In this document: piece after piece, positions 18,666 through 27,249 of the stretch
How positions within the stretch are numbered: position 1 is the first letter of the stretch
Layout: each line of letters starts with the position of its first letter
Assembly: GCA_029240105.1 (NCBI GenBank)
Contig: JARBTR010000012.1
Coordinates: 1-51,795 of the forward strand
Direction: 5' to 3'
From: Caryophanales bacterium
GTDB lineage: Bacteria > Bacillota > Bacilli > JARBTR01
DNA length: 51,795 bases
The notes under the pieces: model-generated
The model's input: the letters and a program-made list of their open reading frames with translations, nothing else
Database searches by the model: none
Told to the model about the DNA's origin: nothing
Translations under genes and position numbers: made by a program

Positions 18666-19760
18666 TTAGGAAATAATTGTTTCTTTATTTCTTGAGTTGG
18701 AGAGTCTGATCTGAAATTGAGTGCCTTCGTTCAATTTACTTAATACAGTAACTGAACCTTTTTCATACTCGACAATTTTTTTGACTATTGACAAGCCCAA
18801 GCCATTTCCTTCATTTCCCCTAGAATGTTCCCCTTTGTAAAACTGTCCGAATATCTTTGGAAGTTCTGTAACCGAAATGCCTATCCCATTATCTGTAACA
18901 GTCACATAAATAGAGCTCTCTTTAGCGTAGGCTGAGATTTGAATAATGCCATTTTGTCCAGTGAACTTAATAGCATTTTGAATAATATTTATCCAAACCT
19001 GCTGTAGAAGCTCTTCATCACCAAAATAGCTTAACTCTTGGAGTTGAACTTCCATATGGATATGTTTAACAGACCATTGAGGTTCAAGCATTAGAATTAT
19101 CTTTCTAATCTGTTCATCCAGCATAAAATCACTTTCATTCCTATTAATCGATTGATTATCCAGTTCAGATAGCCGCAATAAATTGCTAGAAAGACCCATG
19201 AGTCGATCTGTTTCATTAATAATAATATCACTATATTCCTTTATAAGCTGTGGGTCTAAATTTTCGTCTTGTATTAGCTTTGCAAATCCACGAATAGAAG
19301 TTATGGGAGTTCTAAATTCATGGGACACACTTGAAACAAAATCCTTTCTTAAAGTTTCAATACTTTGGAGGCCATCAACCATTTTATTAAAATCATCAGT
19401 AAATTCACCAATTTCATCTTTTCTTTTATTTTCCACTCTTACATTAAAATCACCTTTAGAGACAGCTTTAGATGCCATTGATAATTTTTTAATAGGTTTT
19501 ATAATACCTCGGAGTGCTAGAAGGATGAAAAATGTTCCAAGAATGAAACTTAGCAAAAAGGCAAGGCCAGTTGCCCTTTGAATTTTGTGAAATTCTCCAA
19601 TCATTCCTTCTAGTTGTGGTGCAAGTTCACGAACCCTACTTTTTTTTAAAATAGTGGAAATAGCAATAAATGTTATTGAATTAAGAATCCACATAATGGC
19701 AAGAAGAATAGAAGAAAATCTAAATCCCATTGATCTGAAAAATATTTTAATCTTACTCAT
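18666..19760 (-). CDS. Sensor histidine kinase
   Basis: Two TM segments (about 15-36 and 66-86) flank a short outside loop of about 30 residues, too small for a classical ligand domain. HAMP follows (KPIKKLSMASKAVSKGDFNV), then the dimerisation H-box SSVSHEFRTPITSI (phospho-acceptor His147), N-box QQVWINIIQNAIKFT, G1 VTDNGIGIS and G2 GNGLGLSI. It overlaps the response regulator gene by 4 bp (ATGA), so the pair is translationally coupled. Kinases with such short sensor loops often act with an ABC transporter that does the sensing; a MacB-like transporter gene is upstream on the same strand. Confidence 0.92.
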   Translation of the reverse strand: MSKIKIFFRSMGFRFSSILLAIMWILNSITFIAISTILKKSRVRELAPQLEGMIGEFHKIQRATGLAFLLSFILGTFFILLALRGIIKPIKKLSMASKAVSKGDFNVRVENKRKDEIGEFTDDFNKMVDGLQSIETLRKDFVSSVSHEFRTPITSIRGFAKLIQDENLDPQLIKEYSDIIINETDRLMGLSSNLLRLSELDNQSINRNESDFMLDEQIRKIILMLEPQWSVKHIHMEVQLQELSYFGDEELLQQVWINIIQNAIKFTGQNGIIQISAYAKESSIYVTVTDNGIGISVTELPKIFGQFYKGEHSRGNEGNGLGLSIVKKIVEYEKGSVTVLSKLNEGTQFQIRLSNSRNKETIIS

Positions 19761-20437
19761 TTAACCGACACTCTCTCAATCCTATAACCAAGACCTCTAA
19801 CAGTTATAATAGAAAACTCTTTTCTATCAGCAAATTTTTCCCTTAACCTTCTAATATGGACATCGACTGTACGCTCATCAGTTTCTGAGTCCATACCCCA
19901 AATCTCTTCCATTAAGTCAAATCTTGTAAACGTTTTATTCGGGTAACTCATTAGCTTAAATAATAGTAAAAATTCCTTTTGAGGAAGTAAAATGTTTTTT
20001 CCTGGAGTATAAACAGTAAGCGAATCATAATCTGCTGTCACCTCGCCAATGCTAATCTTTTTATCCTTTGAAATTTTGGCTCGTCTAAGAAGTGCAGTAA
20101 CTCGTAGAACCATTTCATCAAAATCGATAGGCTTGACCATATAATCATCAGTTCCTAGTCGGAAACCCTTTTTCTTATCTTCAATTCTATCCTTGGCAGT
20201 AATCATCAGTATAGGCATGTCAAAACCAGTACTTCTCAGGTTTTCTGTTAGACTGTAACCATCCATTCTCGGCATCATAATATCTGAAATTAAAAGATCA
20301 ATTTGTTCATGGTCTAAAATTGCAAGCGCTTCTACTCCATCGTTGGCAAGCAAAACTTGATAGCCTTCTCTTTTTAAATAGGCATTCATAAGTTTTTGAA
20401 CGCTTTCATTATCTTCAACAACGAGAATTTTAATCAT
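19757..20437 (-). CDS. OmpR-family response regulator
   Basis: From ATG 20437 (MIKILVVEDNESVQKLMNAY) the 226-residue protein has a receiver domain with phospho-acceptor Asp52 (LLISDIMMPRMDG) and switch Lys (YMVKPIDFDE), then a winged-helix DNA-binding domain (RRLREKFADRKEF, TVRGLGYRIE). The start has GAGGT seven bases upstream. The frame is open 36 codons further, but those codons belong to the MITE at 20459-20654 and are not native. It overlaps the kinase gene by 4 bp. Confidence 0.93.
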   Translation of the reverse strand: MIKILVVEDNESVQKLMNAYLKREGYQVLLANDGVEALAILDHEQIDLLISDIMMPRMDGYSLTENLRSTGFDMPILMITAKDRIEDKKKGFRLGTDDYMVKPIDFDEMVLRVTALLRRAKISKDKKISIGEVTADYDSLTVYTPGKNILLPQKEFLLLFKLMSYPNKTFTRFDLMEEIWGMDSETDERTVDVHIRRLREKFADRKEFSIITVRGLGYRIERVSVK

Positions 20438-20458
20438 GAGAATACCTCTTTTGTTTTT

Positions 20459-20654
20459 GGCTCTGTTAATAAACAGCAATGACATGTTGTTAATTGATAA
20501 AATGGCGGAAATTCCTGTGGTCGGGCTGTGAGCCTGTAGTCTCATTTAGCCCTTTTCACCACTGCAATACCGCTCATTTTCTCTAATTTCCAACAAATTA
20601 TATAAATGTTGATTAAAAAATCAATATATATCAACAACAAACATTAACAGAGCC
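20459..20654. mobile_element. MITE, 196 bp, inserted just upstream of the response regulator gene
   Basis: GGCTCTGTTAAT (20459-20470) and ATTAACAGAGCC (20643-20654) are perfect terminal inverted repeats. The flanks TTGTTTTT and CTGTTTTT agree at 7 of 8 positions and look like an 8-bp target duplication. Short GGCTCTG ends with an 8-bp duplication fit the IS1595 group, but that assignment is not proven. No transposase is encoded. The left end lies about 12 bp before the regulator's ribosome site. Confidence 0.72.
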
Positions 20655-20694
20655 CTGTTTTTAATTTAACGTAATTCTTCTGAATTTATTTTAA

Positions 20695-20722
20695 CGGGTA
20701 CAAGACTTAATGTCTGTACCCG
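20695..20722 (-). terminator. Hairpin between the ABC transporter gene and the MITE
   Basis: CGGGTACA and TGTACCCG are perfect 8-bp arms 47 bp after the transporter stop. The run after it (TTAAAATAAATT) has few T, so it may be a weak terminator or a processing signal. Confidence 0.45.
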
Positions 20723-20768
20723 CAGAATTTTATGTTCACTCTTTTTGAAAACCACTATTAGATTAAAA

Positions 20769-23123
20769 TTATTCAGTACGAAGCGCTATAACCGGATCTT
20801 TTTTAGCTGCCATTCTCGCTGGAATTAAACCAGCAAAAAGCGTTAGAATCACACTTCCAACAATTAAGCTGATAGCTGCTAAAGGTGACAAGTCAGCGAC
20901 ATTTTTAAAATCACTAATTTTAGAAATCACAGAATTTATTGGAAACGATAATACATATGAAACCATTACACCAAAGGATCCAGAAATAGCACCTATAATA
21001 ATAGTTTCAGCATTAAACACTCTGGTAATATCCTTTTTTCTTGCTCCTACACTACGAAGTATTCCAATTTCCTTTGTTCTTTCTATAACAGAAACATATG
21101 TGATGATACTAATCATAATTGTTGAAACAATTAGAGATATAGCTGCAAAACCAACCAAAACAGATGTAACAGTTTTAAGAATTGTGCCCATCATATTAGA
21201 GATACTTTCAGCAAGGTCGGTATAAACAATTTTTTCTTTAACGGACTTATTTTTGTTATATTTATCAAGATATTTTTTTATTTCATCTTTGCTATCAAAA
21301 TTTGTCGGATAAATATTTATACCAGTTGGTGTTGTATCTGCTCCAAGGTTTTTTAGAACCATTTCCTTGCTCGCATCGTCTGCAAATCGGGCACCTGTAA
21401 GAACATTTACATCTGAACCTTTTTGGTCTATCGCAATATCAGACTTTGAAGCGTCAGACACAATGTAATTGGTTAATGCTGAGGTATACACAAATCCATG
21501 ATTCAGATATCCACTTGTTACTCCCTCTTTTATACGAAGAAGCCCTGTAATAGTAAGTTCCACATTTGTGTCTTTATCGTATAATTTTTTAAAATCTCCA
21601 GCAGTTGCCGAGACATAAAGACCAGCATCTGTTTTAGTGTAGAACTCATTATTGGGAACAACTTTCAATATCGTTTTACCAATGAAGTCTTCGAGTTTAA
21701 ACTCATTATTGTCAGATGTATACCCTAATTTTTTAAAGAATTCTTTGTTAATTTGATTAAACTCATTGACCACTAGAGCGATTTCATTTTTTGTTTCTGG
21801 CAAACGACTATCAGTTCCAATCAAATCATATTGAGAATTAATAAATTTAGCATCTTCAGGCAATTCCTGCCAAAAGGAATCTGATGGCTCTCTGGGATCC
21901 CTCTTACTAGTAGATGATGGATCAAATTTTACAACAGTTCCATTGCCTTTTGCCAATAGATTGATTGAAACAGCTTTTTGATAGGAAACAGCATTCACAG
22001 AATCTGGTAGCTTTATTTTTATATCCTCAACGTAATTAAAGAATTCTTCTGTTAACAAATTTTTATGGTCTACAGAATCATCCACTTCTTCATAAGAGTA
22101 AATGACATTTTCCTTGGTAAACTTTCCTTTTTCATCGCCATTATCTTTTTCAATTGGAGGTGGTCCAAAATCAGCTTTTTGTGTTATTGTCGTTATTGAA
22201 ATTGGGAAGCCTGATAAAGCATTGGATTGCAATTCATTAATTTGCGTTGAAAGCCCATTTGATAGAGCTAACACGAGAGAAACACCAATGATACCTATAC
22301 TTCCAGCAAATGCAGTTAAAAATGTTCGTCCCTTTTTCGTCAACAGATTTTTAAATGATAGCGTGAGGGCAGTCATGTAAGACATAGATGATTTTTTCTT
22401 TTTATCTTGCTGTTTGTTAATACTCTCGATTGTCTCCTCTATGACTGGATTACTATCCGACAGTATTTGACCATCTTTAAAACGAATAATCCGACTACTA
22501 TACTCTTCAGCAATTTCCCCGTTATGAGTCACCATTATCACGAGTTTTTCCTTTGATATTTCCCTAAGAAGATCCATGATTTGAATGCTGGTAACCGAGT
22601 CAAGTGCTCCAGTTGGTTCATCTGCTAAGATAATGTCCGGGTTATTAACAAGCGCACGGGCAATTGCCACACGCTGCATTTGCCCTCCAGAAAGTTGATT
22701 AGGCTTTTTATAAATTTGATCAATGAGTCCCACAGATCGAAGTGCTTCAGTAGCCCTATTTTTTCTCTCTGAACTTTGAACTCCAGATAGAGTCATCGAT
22801 ATCTCAACATTTTGAAGAATGGTTTGATGGGATATGAGATTGTAATTTTGAAATACGAAACCAATAGAATGATTTCGATAAGTGTCCCAATCAGTATCCT
22901 TATAGGCTCTCGTCGATACTCCATTAATCATAAGGTCCCCATTTGTATATCGATCAAGACCTCCGATAATGTTTAACATCGTTGTTTTTCCACAACCCGA
23001 AGGTCCAAGAATTGAAACAAATTCATTGTTTCGAAAATCAATTGAAATACCTTTCAGTGCTTCAACCTTTGTTCCACCTGTTTCATAGATTTTTTGAATG
23101 TTTGAAAGTTTAAGTTTTGACAT
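20769..23123 (-). CDS. MacB-like ABC transporter, ATPase fused to FtsX-type permease
   Basis: Residues about 1-230 form the ATPase: Walker [11 protein letters not shown], signature [15 protein letters not shown], Walker [13 protein letters not shown] and H-loop MVTHNGE. The permease has TM1 near residue 270, a large extracellular domain of about 350 residues, and three C-terminal TM helices (from about 655) with the FtsX motif [16 protein letters not shown]. Such transporters export peptides or lipids, or act as mechanical sensors with a short-loop kinase, here encoded just downstream. Two adjacent ATG codons exist; the second (23123) is better spaced from AAAGGGG. It is 784 residues; MacB in Gram-negative bacteria is about 650. 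Confidence 0.9.
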   Translation of the reverse strand: MSKLKLSNIQKIYETGGTKVEALKGISIDFRNNEFVSILGPSGCGKTTMLNIIGGLDRYTNGDLMINGVSTRAYKDTDWDTYRNHSIGFVFQNYNLISHQTILQNVEISMTLSGVQSSERKNRATEALRSVGLIDQIYKKPNQLSGGQMQRVAIARALVNNPDIILADEPTGALDSVTSIQIMDLLREISKEKLVIMVTHNGEIAEEYSSRIIRFKDGQILSDSNPVIEETIESINKQQDKKKKSSMSYMTALTLSFKNLLTKKGRTFLTAFAGSIGIIGVSLVLALSNGLSTQINELQSNALSGFPISITTITQKADFGPPPIEKDNGDEKGKFTKENVIYSYEEVDDSVDHKNLLTEEFFNYVEDIKIKLPDSVNAVSYQKAVSINLLAKGNGTVVKFDPSSTSKRDPREPSDSFWQELPEDAKFINSQYDLIGTDSRLPETKNEIALVVNEFNQINKEFFKKLGYTSDNNEFKLEDFIGKTILKVVPNNEFYTKTDAGLYVSATAGDFKKLYDKDTNVELTITGLLRIKEGVTSGYLNHGFVYTSALTNYIVSDASKSDIAIDQKGSDVNVLTGARFADDASKEMVLKNLGADTTPTGINIYPTNFDSKDEIKKYLDKYNKNKSVKEKIVYTDLAESISNMMGTILKTVTSVLVGFAAISLIVSTIMISIITYVSVIERTKEIGILRSVGARKKDITRVFNAETIIIGAISGSFGVMVSYVLSFPINSVISKISDFKNVADLSPLAAISLIVGSVILTLFAGLIPARMAAKKDPVIALRTE

Positions 23124-23352
23124 CATTTTTCCCCTTTAATAGTGTAACTTTACATTTAAAGAAACTCTTACTTTTTAACCCACAAACACTATAACTTTTA
23201 AATATTAACTAAATATGAACTGAGAAATTGATTGCTCAAGGATTGCAATTTTCTTTAAAAAAACTTTTTTGTATTACTCCTAACGATTAAGGTCAATCTA
23301 ATGTAAATGATACCTTTAACAAAACAGATAGGTTTAGAAAGGAGCAATTTAG

Positions 23353-24108
23353 ATGGATTCTATCTGGCTCGAATACACTTGGGCTTTGCTAGTATTAATT
23401 GGATTAGAAGGATTGTTATCAGCTGATAATGCACTTGTTCTAGCTATCGTAGCCAAGCATTTACCAAACGATCAGAAAAAAAGAGCAATAAATTACGGGA
23501 TTATTATGGCTTTCGCTTTCCGATTTGCTGCACTTTTTGCTATTTCATTTATCGCAAATGTCTGGTGGATACAGGCTGTAGGGGCGGCTTACCTTCTGTA
23601 TATAGGTTTAAAACATATCATTAAGGTACGGTTTGGAAAAGCTGAGAATAGTGATAAGGACTCTGAGTCTATAACAAAAAAGTTCTGGCCAACAGTAGGA
23701 AATATTGCGTTAGTTGACCTTGCTTTTGCTGTTGATTCTATTTTAGCAGCAGTTGCTATAGCCCTTGGTCTTCCGGATTCACCTCTTAACAACTTTGGGG
23801 GTATGGATGGAGGTCAGTTTGCTGTTGTGGTTATTGGTGGTATTGCTGGCCTGATCTTGATTAAGTTTGCAGCGACCTGGTTTGTGAAACTTCTAGAAAA
23901 ACGACCCGCGTTGGAAACTACTGCATATGCCATTGTTGCATGGGTAGGTGTTAAACTTTCTGTTATCACGCTTGCGCATAAAGATATTGGTGTATTAGAT
24001 CATGAATTCCCACATAGTACCGTTTGGACATTCATTTTCTATGGAGTTTTAGTTTTTATTGCTTTATTCGGTTGGTTTGCACCAAGCAACAAAACATCCA
24101 ATACATAG
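23353..24108 (+). CDS. TerC-family integral membrane protein
   Basis: The 251-residue protein has about seven TM segments. LEGLLSADNALVLAIVAKHL and LVDLAFAVDSILAAVAIALG hold the paired acidic residues typical of the TerC family, whose Bacillus members (YceF, YkoY) export Mn2+ and help metallate secreted proteins. AAAGGAGC lies six bases before ATG. The 226-bp gap upstream was searched for a manganese (yybP-ykoY) riboswitch; none was seen. It is divergent from the ABC transporter gene. Confidence 0.85.
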   Translation: MDSIWLEYTWALLVLIGLEGLLSADNALVLAIVAKHLPNDQKKRAINYGIIMAFAFRFAALFAISFIANVWWIQAVGAAYLLYIGLKHIIKVRFGKAENSDKDSESITKKFWPTVGNIALVDLAFAVDSILAAVAIALGLPDSPLNNFGGMDGGQFAVVVIGGIAGLILIKFAATWFVKLLEKRPALETTAYAIVAWVGVKLSVITLAHKDIGVLDHEFPHSTVWTFIFYGVLVFIALFGWFAPSNKTSNT

Positions 24109-24142
24109 CAAAACTCCACCAAATCCGGTGGAGTTTATTTTT
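24109..24142 (+). terminator. Terminator after the TerC gene
   Basis: AAACTCCACC and GGTGGAGTTT are perfect 10-bp arms followed by ATTTTTAT. Confidence 0.88.
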
Positions 24143-24301
24143 ATAATTCCTAAAAATTAATTTTTTAAAATTCTTGTTTTATTTACTGTACAATGTTCGT
24201 GTTTTTTTAAGATGGGTAATATCAAAGTAAAATCGCAAGTATAGCGGATGTTATGAATGAATCTAGATTATAATTAAAGCTTTCATGTTATTCGTTCTTT
24301 T

Positions 24302-24922
24302 TTACTTTAATTGACACATGCCCTCTATAAATTTATTTTTCCCCCCCTGTGCTGGGTGTCTTACTTTCTCGCAAACTATACCTAATTTTGTAAGGCTTTC
24401 CTCTGCTTTATTTCCCATAGCAATTACTTTTTCAATATGAAAGATTTCAATCATTTTAAGTAGAGATTTTTCACCTATTATCAATTCTTTTTTTATCGGC
24501 GCTCGATTGCTTTCACAATTACCATTTTTGTAGGGATGAAAGGGAAAAGCATTCCAAGAAAGCACAGTAAAGTTGTATTTAACCAATGTTTCCCATATTA
24601 TAGTCGCCGTTGCTTCTTTAAGTAGCTTATCTCCCTTACTAGCTAACTTATACCCTTTTTCTTCTCCAAATAAATCTTTATTCTTCATTAGCAAATGGTC
24701 ACTAGTAAATGGTACGCCGGTACATCTGCATCCTCTGTAACCAGGAGCTTCACCAACAAGGAGCACCTTGGGCCTTAATATACTCATTTGTTGCAAATAA
24801 ATAAGTAGATTTTCTCTTCTTACTGAGTTCTCTGGGCACTCATATGAGTATTGATTATATACATTCGGTGGTACTACCGTTGTTGCTAACTCTTCCACAA
24901 ATGCTCTCACTAACTTATCCAT
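24302..24922 (-). CDS. Uracil-DNA glycosylase superfamily protein
   Basis: VLLVGEAPGYRGCRCTGVPF followed by TSD is the active-site loop of the UDG fold (GEAPG), and VIAMGNKAEESLTKLG plus VRHPAQGG is the C-terminal DNA-intercalation motif. The 206-residue length fits compact UDG-like proteins. It lacks the four-Cys iron-sulfur cluster pattern of families 4 and 5. Uracil excision is likely but not certain; several families with this fold have other bases as substrate. The start has AGAGGATTATTAAA before ATG. It is a single gene. Confidence 0.75.
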   Translation of the reverse strand: MDKLVRAFVEELATTVVPPNVYNQYSYECPENSVRRENLLIYLQQMSILRPKVLLVGEAPGYRGCRCTGVPFTSDHLLMKNKDLFGEEKGYKLASKGDKLLKEATATIIWETLVKYNFTVLSWNAFPFHPYKNGNCESNRAPIKKELIIGEKSLLKMIEIFHIEKVIAMGNKAEESLTKLGIVCEKVRHPAQGGKNKFIEGMCQLK

Positions 24923-25039
24923 TTTAATAATCCTCTGTTTTCGTTCTTTTATCCATTTTGAAAAATTCTCAAATCCATAGCATTAAAGTTAATTAATAAT
25001 TACAAATTTTAGCGTATTATTCTACCTTTTTAACTATTA

Positions 25040-25074
25040 TAAAAAACTTACCACCAGCAAAACAGGTGGTAAGT
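25040..25074 (-). terminator. Terminator after the DUF342 gene
   Basis: ACTTACCACC and GGTGGTAAGT are perfect 10-bp arms, with six T on the minus strand. Confidence 0.88.
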
Positions 25075-25145
25075 TATAGTAAATCAAATATAGTTAATAA
25101 TTTTTTAAATTTGTTTAATGTCTATCAATAATTTTAGTTTAATGG

Positions 25146-26564
25146 TCATGCAGAACCGATAGCAATCTCTCCTGATGAATAATACAAACTTGAGAAGTTT
25201 AAAGGACGTTCAACCATGTATTTAGCACTACCGATCGTAACCATTGTTCCAGGATGAATGGTACCTTTACAAGAAATTTTTCCAAAAGTATGAACATTGA
25301 CTTTTTCTTCTATATCTAAAAGTTCCAATTTGCATTCTTCAAGCATTTTTGAGCAAGTTGTAAAGGATAGGGTTGCATTCTCTAACATGGAGACTCTCTC
25401 CGCCGGTAGACGGTTGGCTTCATGAAGCGGTGAAAGCAAGTTGATAATTTTATATAAATTGTCTATTTTGGTCGTTAGATCGGGTATTTCATTATTAAGT
25501 TCCATTTGGCGAACAATAAGTGAATGTGATACTCCTAGTACTACCGTTGTTTTTAAACCGAACTGGTTGCCTATCGTTTTTGCAGAAATGCTTCCTCCAG
25601 TGAAACAGTTTCCTCCTACAAGAGATGATATTTTACCAACAAGGTCAATATTGCCTCCGACCTTAATTTGACATTGCACCAAATACTGTGTGTAGAGGTT
25701 GCCATTAACAAAAATATCGCTATTTTGTATGAATGTGCAAGTTAAGTTACCAGCGCATTCAATGGTTCCTTTTGAGGCACCGTTCATACCGCTACGTAAA
25801 ACGATATCTCCCCCCGCTTTAATGGTTGCAGCTTCTACAAAACCAGCTATATCTATTGTGCCGCGGGCCTCTACAGTAAATCCTGAATTAACTCCGCCTT
25901 TAATCACAACATTACCCAGGAAATTTATATTTCCTGTGGAATTATCAATATCTCCATCTATGACTAAAGTTTGTTCAATACTCACTTTATTTGAGACAAT
26001 ATTTAATTGTCCATCCATGTCTGCAAGTACCTGAGTCTCATCCTCACTATAAACAACATTTTTGCCTAGTGGAGAAGGTACAGGTTTTCCAATAGCGGGT
26101 GCAATTCTTAAACCTGTAACAGTCATACCCTCTTCACCAACTATGGGTTGGTTGATGGTACAAAGAATTTGACCTTTAGTGATGTTTTCAGCTATACCCA
26201 AGTCTCGAAAGTTAACGGAGCCGTCTGGATTTTCTTTAGGCTGAAGAGAAGAATTGGTTTTTACATGCCATGAAATGGTGCCGTTTTCACCATCTTTTTT
26301 AGGGATTCCATTGGCAAATGCTATTTTAGTTTGATATTTCGGTTCTTCAACAAGGCTTATCAGTAACTGTTCATCTATACCGAAAACGACCTTTTTGTTA
26401 GCAATTTCCTGCATTACCTTCTCTAGGGTTATGGGCTCACCATCATTTTTCGGCGGTTCGAATTGGATAAATGCTTCTAAAAGATCCTTTGATAAAGTCA
26501 CTTCGATGGATGCATCTACAGTTGGATTGCTAGTATTCTGTGTAACTCTTAAACTACCAGTCAT
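25146..26564 (-). CDS. FapA/DUF342 family protein
   Basis: The 472-residue protein has the DUF342 order: an N-terminal mixed domain (IPKKDGENGTISWHV, GQILCTINQPIVGEEG), a central right-handed beta-helix of short repeats (VIDGDIDNSTGNINFLGN, NIDLVGKISSLVGGN, TGGSISAKTIGNQFG) and a C-terminal coiled-coil region. Family members are linked to cell polarity, flagellar assembly and surface polysaccharide; the biochemical role is not settled. GGAGAGGTG precedes the ATG. The gene is preceded by a c-di-GMP-I riboswitch with its own terminator, which makes it a c-di-GMP-controlled target, in line with a motility-to-surface switch. Confidence 0.85.
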   Translation of the reverse strand: MTGSLRVTQNTSNPTVDASIEVTLSKDLLEAFIQFEPPKNDGEPITLEKVMQEIANKKVVFGIDEQLLISLVEEPKYQTKIAFANGIPKKDGENGTISWHVKTNSSLQPKENPDGSVNFRDLGIAENITKGQILCTINQPIVGEEGMTVTGLRIAPAIGKPVPSPLGKNVVYSEDETQVLADMDGQLNIVSNKVSIEQTLVIDGDIDNSTGNINFLGNVVIKGGVNSGFTVEARGTIDIAGFVEAATIKAGGDIVLRSGMNGASKGTIECAGNLTCTFIQNSDIFVNGNLYTQYLVQCQIKVGGNIDLVGKISSLVGGNCFTGGSISAKTIGNQFGLKTTVVLGVSHSLIVRQMELNNEIPDLTTKIDNLYKIINLLSPLHEANRLPAERVSMLENATLSFTTCSKMLEECKLELLDIEEKVNVHTFGKISCKGTIHPGTMVTIGSAKYMVERPLNFSSLYYSSGEIAIGSA

Positions 26565-26732
26565 AAAAATTCACCTCTCCTTTTCACCGAAAAATAGTTG
26601 TTTGAAACATTCCATTGTTCATTCTTTTAGATATTGAACATTTTTAATAACCTTGTTGCCATTTGTATTAATAAAAAACTCCTTTCTAATCTCTGAATCA
26701 CCATTAACTACAAAAGTTAGGGTTTCGTTGAC

Positions 26733-26850
26733 AAAAAGGAGCTAATTTATTAGCTGATCAATTCGGCAACCCAGCCATCATAGCACTCATGCTTTAGACC
26801 CGTGGCTTTGCGTCCCCAACTTTCATTGGGTTTGCTAGTATCGTTGTAAA
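26733..26850 (-). ncRNA. Cyclic di-GMP-I (GEMM) riboswitch with transcription terminator
   Basis: The minus strand reads GCAAACCCAATGAAAGTTGG, then GGACGCAAAGCCACGGGTCT, AAAGC, a variable stem, and GGCTGGGTTGCCGA. The GAAA-type tetraloop, GACGCAAAGCC core and GGGTTGCCGA closing strand are the c-di-GMP-I aptamer consensus. Directly after it AGCTAAT-AA-ATTAGCT with CTTTTT (26733-26755) forms the expression-platform terminator. TATAAT at 26861-26866 is a suitable -10 just upstream. It controls the DUF342 gene about 170 bp downstream. Whether c-di-GMP turns it on or off cannot be read without folding the alternative anti-terminator. Confidence 0.9.
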
Positions 26851-27039
26851 AATTCACGTCATTATACTTTAATTGTAGGGTAATTTTATAAGAACTACAA
26901 TACGTTTTTACAAATATTTAATACTTTATAACCACTTTAAAATATCCTTTAAATTAAAGATTTTTTTGCATTTTATAATTCTAAATCCTTAACAAACATT
27001 ATTTCAAGACTCAGAAAAACTAGCAAGCTGGTCCTTTTA

Positions 27040-27105
27040 AAACATATACGCAGATGTTTTGGATGAATTCCCGCAGAGCTTTCCTGTGGGTTTCATTGCC
27101 AAAAC
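27040..27105. other. Long stem-loop with a competing hairpin, unassigned
   Basis: GTTTTGG, ATGAA and CCCGCAG (27056-27076) pair in order with CTGTGGG, TTCAT and CCAAAAC (27084-27105): about 19 base pairs with small internal loops. AAAACAT (27040-27046) can instead pair with ATGTTTT (27054-27060), excluding part of the first stem. It lies in a gene-free stretch between the riboswitch and the protease terminator. It could be a small RNA, a regulatory leader or a mobile-element relic. Confidence 0.5.
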
Positions 27106-27175
27106 AACCATATTGTTCATCCTTCTAAAGCCTCTGGTTCAATCGTTGAGACCAAAAAAATTTATACTTGCTTAT

Positions 27176-27210
27176 CTTTAAAAAAAGTTGCCTATTTCAG
27201 GCAACTTCTT
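27176..27210 (-). terminator. Terminator after the metalloprotease gene
   Basis: AAGTTGCCT and AGGCAACTT are perfect arms followed by seven or more T on the minus strand. Confidence 0.88.
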
Positions 27211-27249
27211 TACATAAATAATCTAAAGTCTCTAACTTTAATTAAATGG

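Noticed and set aside
20437..20545. Longer N-terminus for the response regulator
   Set aside because: The extra codons come from the inserted MITE; the receiver domain begins at ATG 20437 with a good ribosome site.
23127..23352. Manganese (yybP-ykoY) riboswitch ahead of the TerC gene
   Set aside because: No conserved core loops were found in this 226-bp region.
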